Below are positions 29,088 to 29,607 of a stretch of 29,607 nucleotides of DNA, in pieces. Positions within the stretch are counted from its first letter, which is position 1, and each line of letters starts with the position of its first letter. Source of the DNA: Chara braunii (taxonomy: Eukaryota > Streptophyta > Charophyceae > Charales > Characeae); contig BFEA01000050.1 in assembly GCA_003427395.1 (NCBI GenBank), forward strand, positions 4,246,994 to 4,276,600, given 5' to 3'. Both the position numbers and the translations under genes were made by a program. The notes under the pieces are model-generated. The model searched no databases, had not been told where the DNA came from, and worked only from the letters and a program-made list of their open reading frames with translations.

Positions 29088-29270
29088 CGACAAAAAAAAG
29101 AACAAAAAAAAGAACAAAAAAAAGAACAAAAAAAAAGAAAGAAAAAGAAGAGTCCCCGCTCCAGGGATGTCGGGGAAGGCCCTCATGAGGGTGGAAGTTA
29201 CAAACTCAAACACAAAGAGTCCCCGGTTAGCGAGTGCAAGGCCGCGTCCCACCACTGCCACAGCTAGGTG
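29088..29270 (-). repeat. Possible tRNA-derived SINE with T-rich tail
   Basis: On the minus strand from about 29270: GTGGCAGTGGTGGGACGC resembles a pol III A box region, TGTTTGAGTTTG a degraded B box about 40 nt later, and the unit ends in a T-rich tract (CTTTTTTTTGTTC repeated, 29092-29150). T-rich tails are known for Au-type SINEs. The boxes are degenerate, so this is tentative. Confidence 0.35.
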
Positions 29271-29607
29271 ACCATTGGGCTATCCGTGAAACCACGACCT
29301 GGTCATGGCCTGTGTGTGCGTGGTCCCAGCAAGTGTGGAAGTTTCTGAGCAGTAAGCTGAGCCCTTGGATCGTGTTTTATGTCGCCAAGTTTTACTTCTA
29401 AGGTCTTTTTTCCCCCCGTTGCGCCTCACTGTTCACTTCCTCAGGCATAAGGCGACTTTTTCAGGGCCTGGGGTGGGGGTATTTCTGATTCCCTGCACTC
29501 AGTCTGTTTGACCTAATGGACGTCTCAGATGACTCCTGTCCTTAGACAGCCACTTTGAACTCAGGCTTGGAGACAGGGGTTAGACTCATTTTGCCTTGCA
29601 CCCACCC
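29271..29607. other. No recognisable feature
   Basis: Unique-looking sequence with no exon, repeat or element that I can support. Confidence 0.4.

Noticed and set aside
29077-29271. Lys/Asn-rich ORF at 29077
   Set aside because: It is a translation of the AAAAAAAAGAAC simple repeat.

Overview
This is a repeat-rich eukaryotic nuclear window, not a bacterial one. It is best explained as the inside of one very large gene on the + strand whose introns are packed with transposable elements. Three exons (473-688, 7848-8027, 13343-13437) join in phase through GT...AG introns. Together they encode about 163 residues resembling the tail (stem) of a dynein heavy chain, most like the intraflagellar-transport (cytoplasmic dynein-2, DYNC2H1/DHC1b) class. 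The introns are 7,159 bp, 5,315 bp and at least 16 kb. A flagellar-type dynein, plant-like LINE ORFs, PIF/Harbinger elements with an accessory ORF and TTTAGGG-like motifs point to a streptophyte green organism with swimming cells. A charophyte such as Chara is my best guess, by inference only.

Layout. 1-960: dynein exon and intron. About 961-6492: a decayed Harbinger-type element with related ends (left end eroded), holding remnants of an accessory ORF (+) and of the transposase start (-). It appears to be split by a SINE-like repeat, a 1.4-kb array of a 'GGTTACAGGG' core and an unrecognised ORF with 26-residue repeats. 6493-7847: intron with simple repeats. 7848-8027: second dynein exon. 8326-12555: a 4,230-bp PIF/Harbinger element with matching ends and a TTA target duplication. 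It carries a DDE transposase pseudogene (-) and the accessory ORF (+, one internal stop). 12559-13342: short tandem repeats, CT/GT microsatellites and a 42-G run. 13343-13437: third dynein exon.

13569-13740: a SINE-like copy. About 14190-25776 (-): a large LINE. It has a duplicated 322-bp 5' region, a long and repetitive ORF1 region (zinc knuckle, Gln-rich and unknown domains), and ORF2 with AP endonuclease, reverse transcriptase and zf-RVT modules. All of it is damaged by stops and frameshifts. 25777-27486: unassigned sequence with short repeats. 27487-28039: a 553-bp MITE with near-perfect ends and a TAC target duplication. 28203-29270: further SINE-like copies and a possible tRNA-derived SINE.

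The dynein gene is the only host gene I can support; everything else recognisable is mobile or repetitive DNA. The most interesting signals are the SINE-like family whose terminal hairpin changes sequence but stays paired around a conserved loop, the hydrophobic N-terminus shared by both Harbinger accessory ORFs, and the LINE's repeated 5' region and unusually large ORF1 region.
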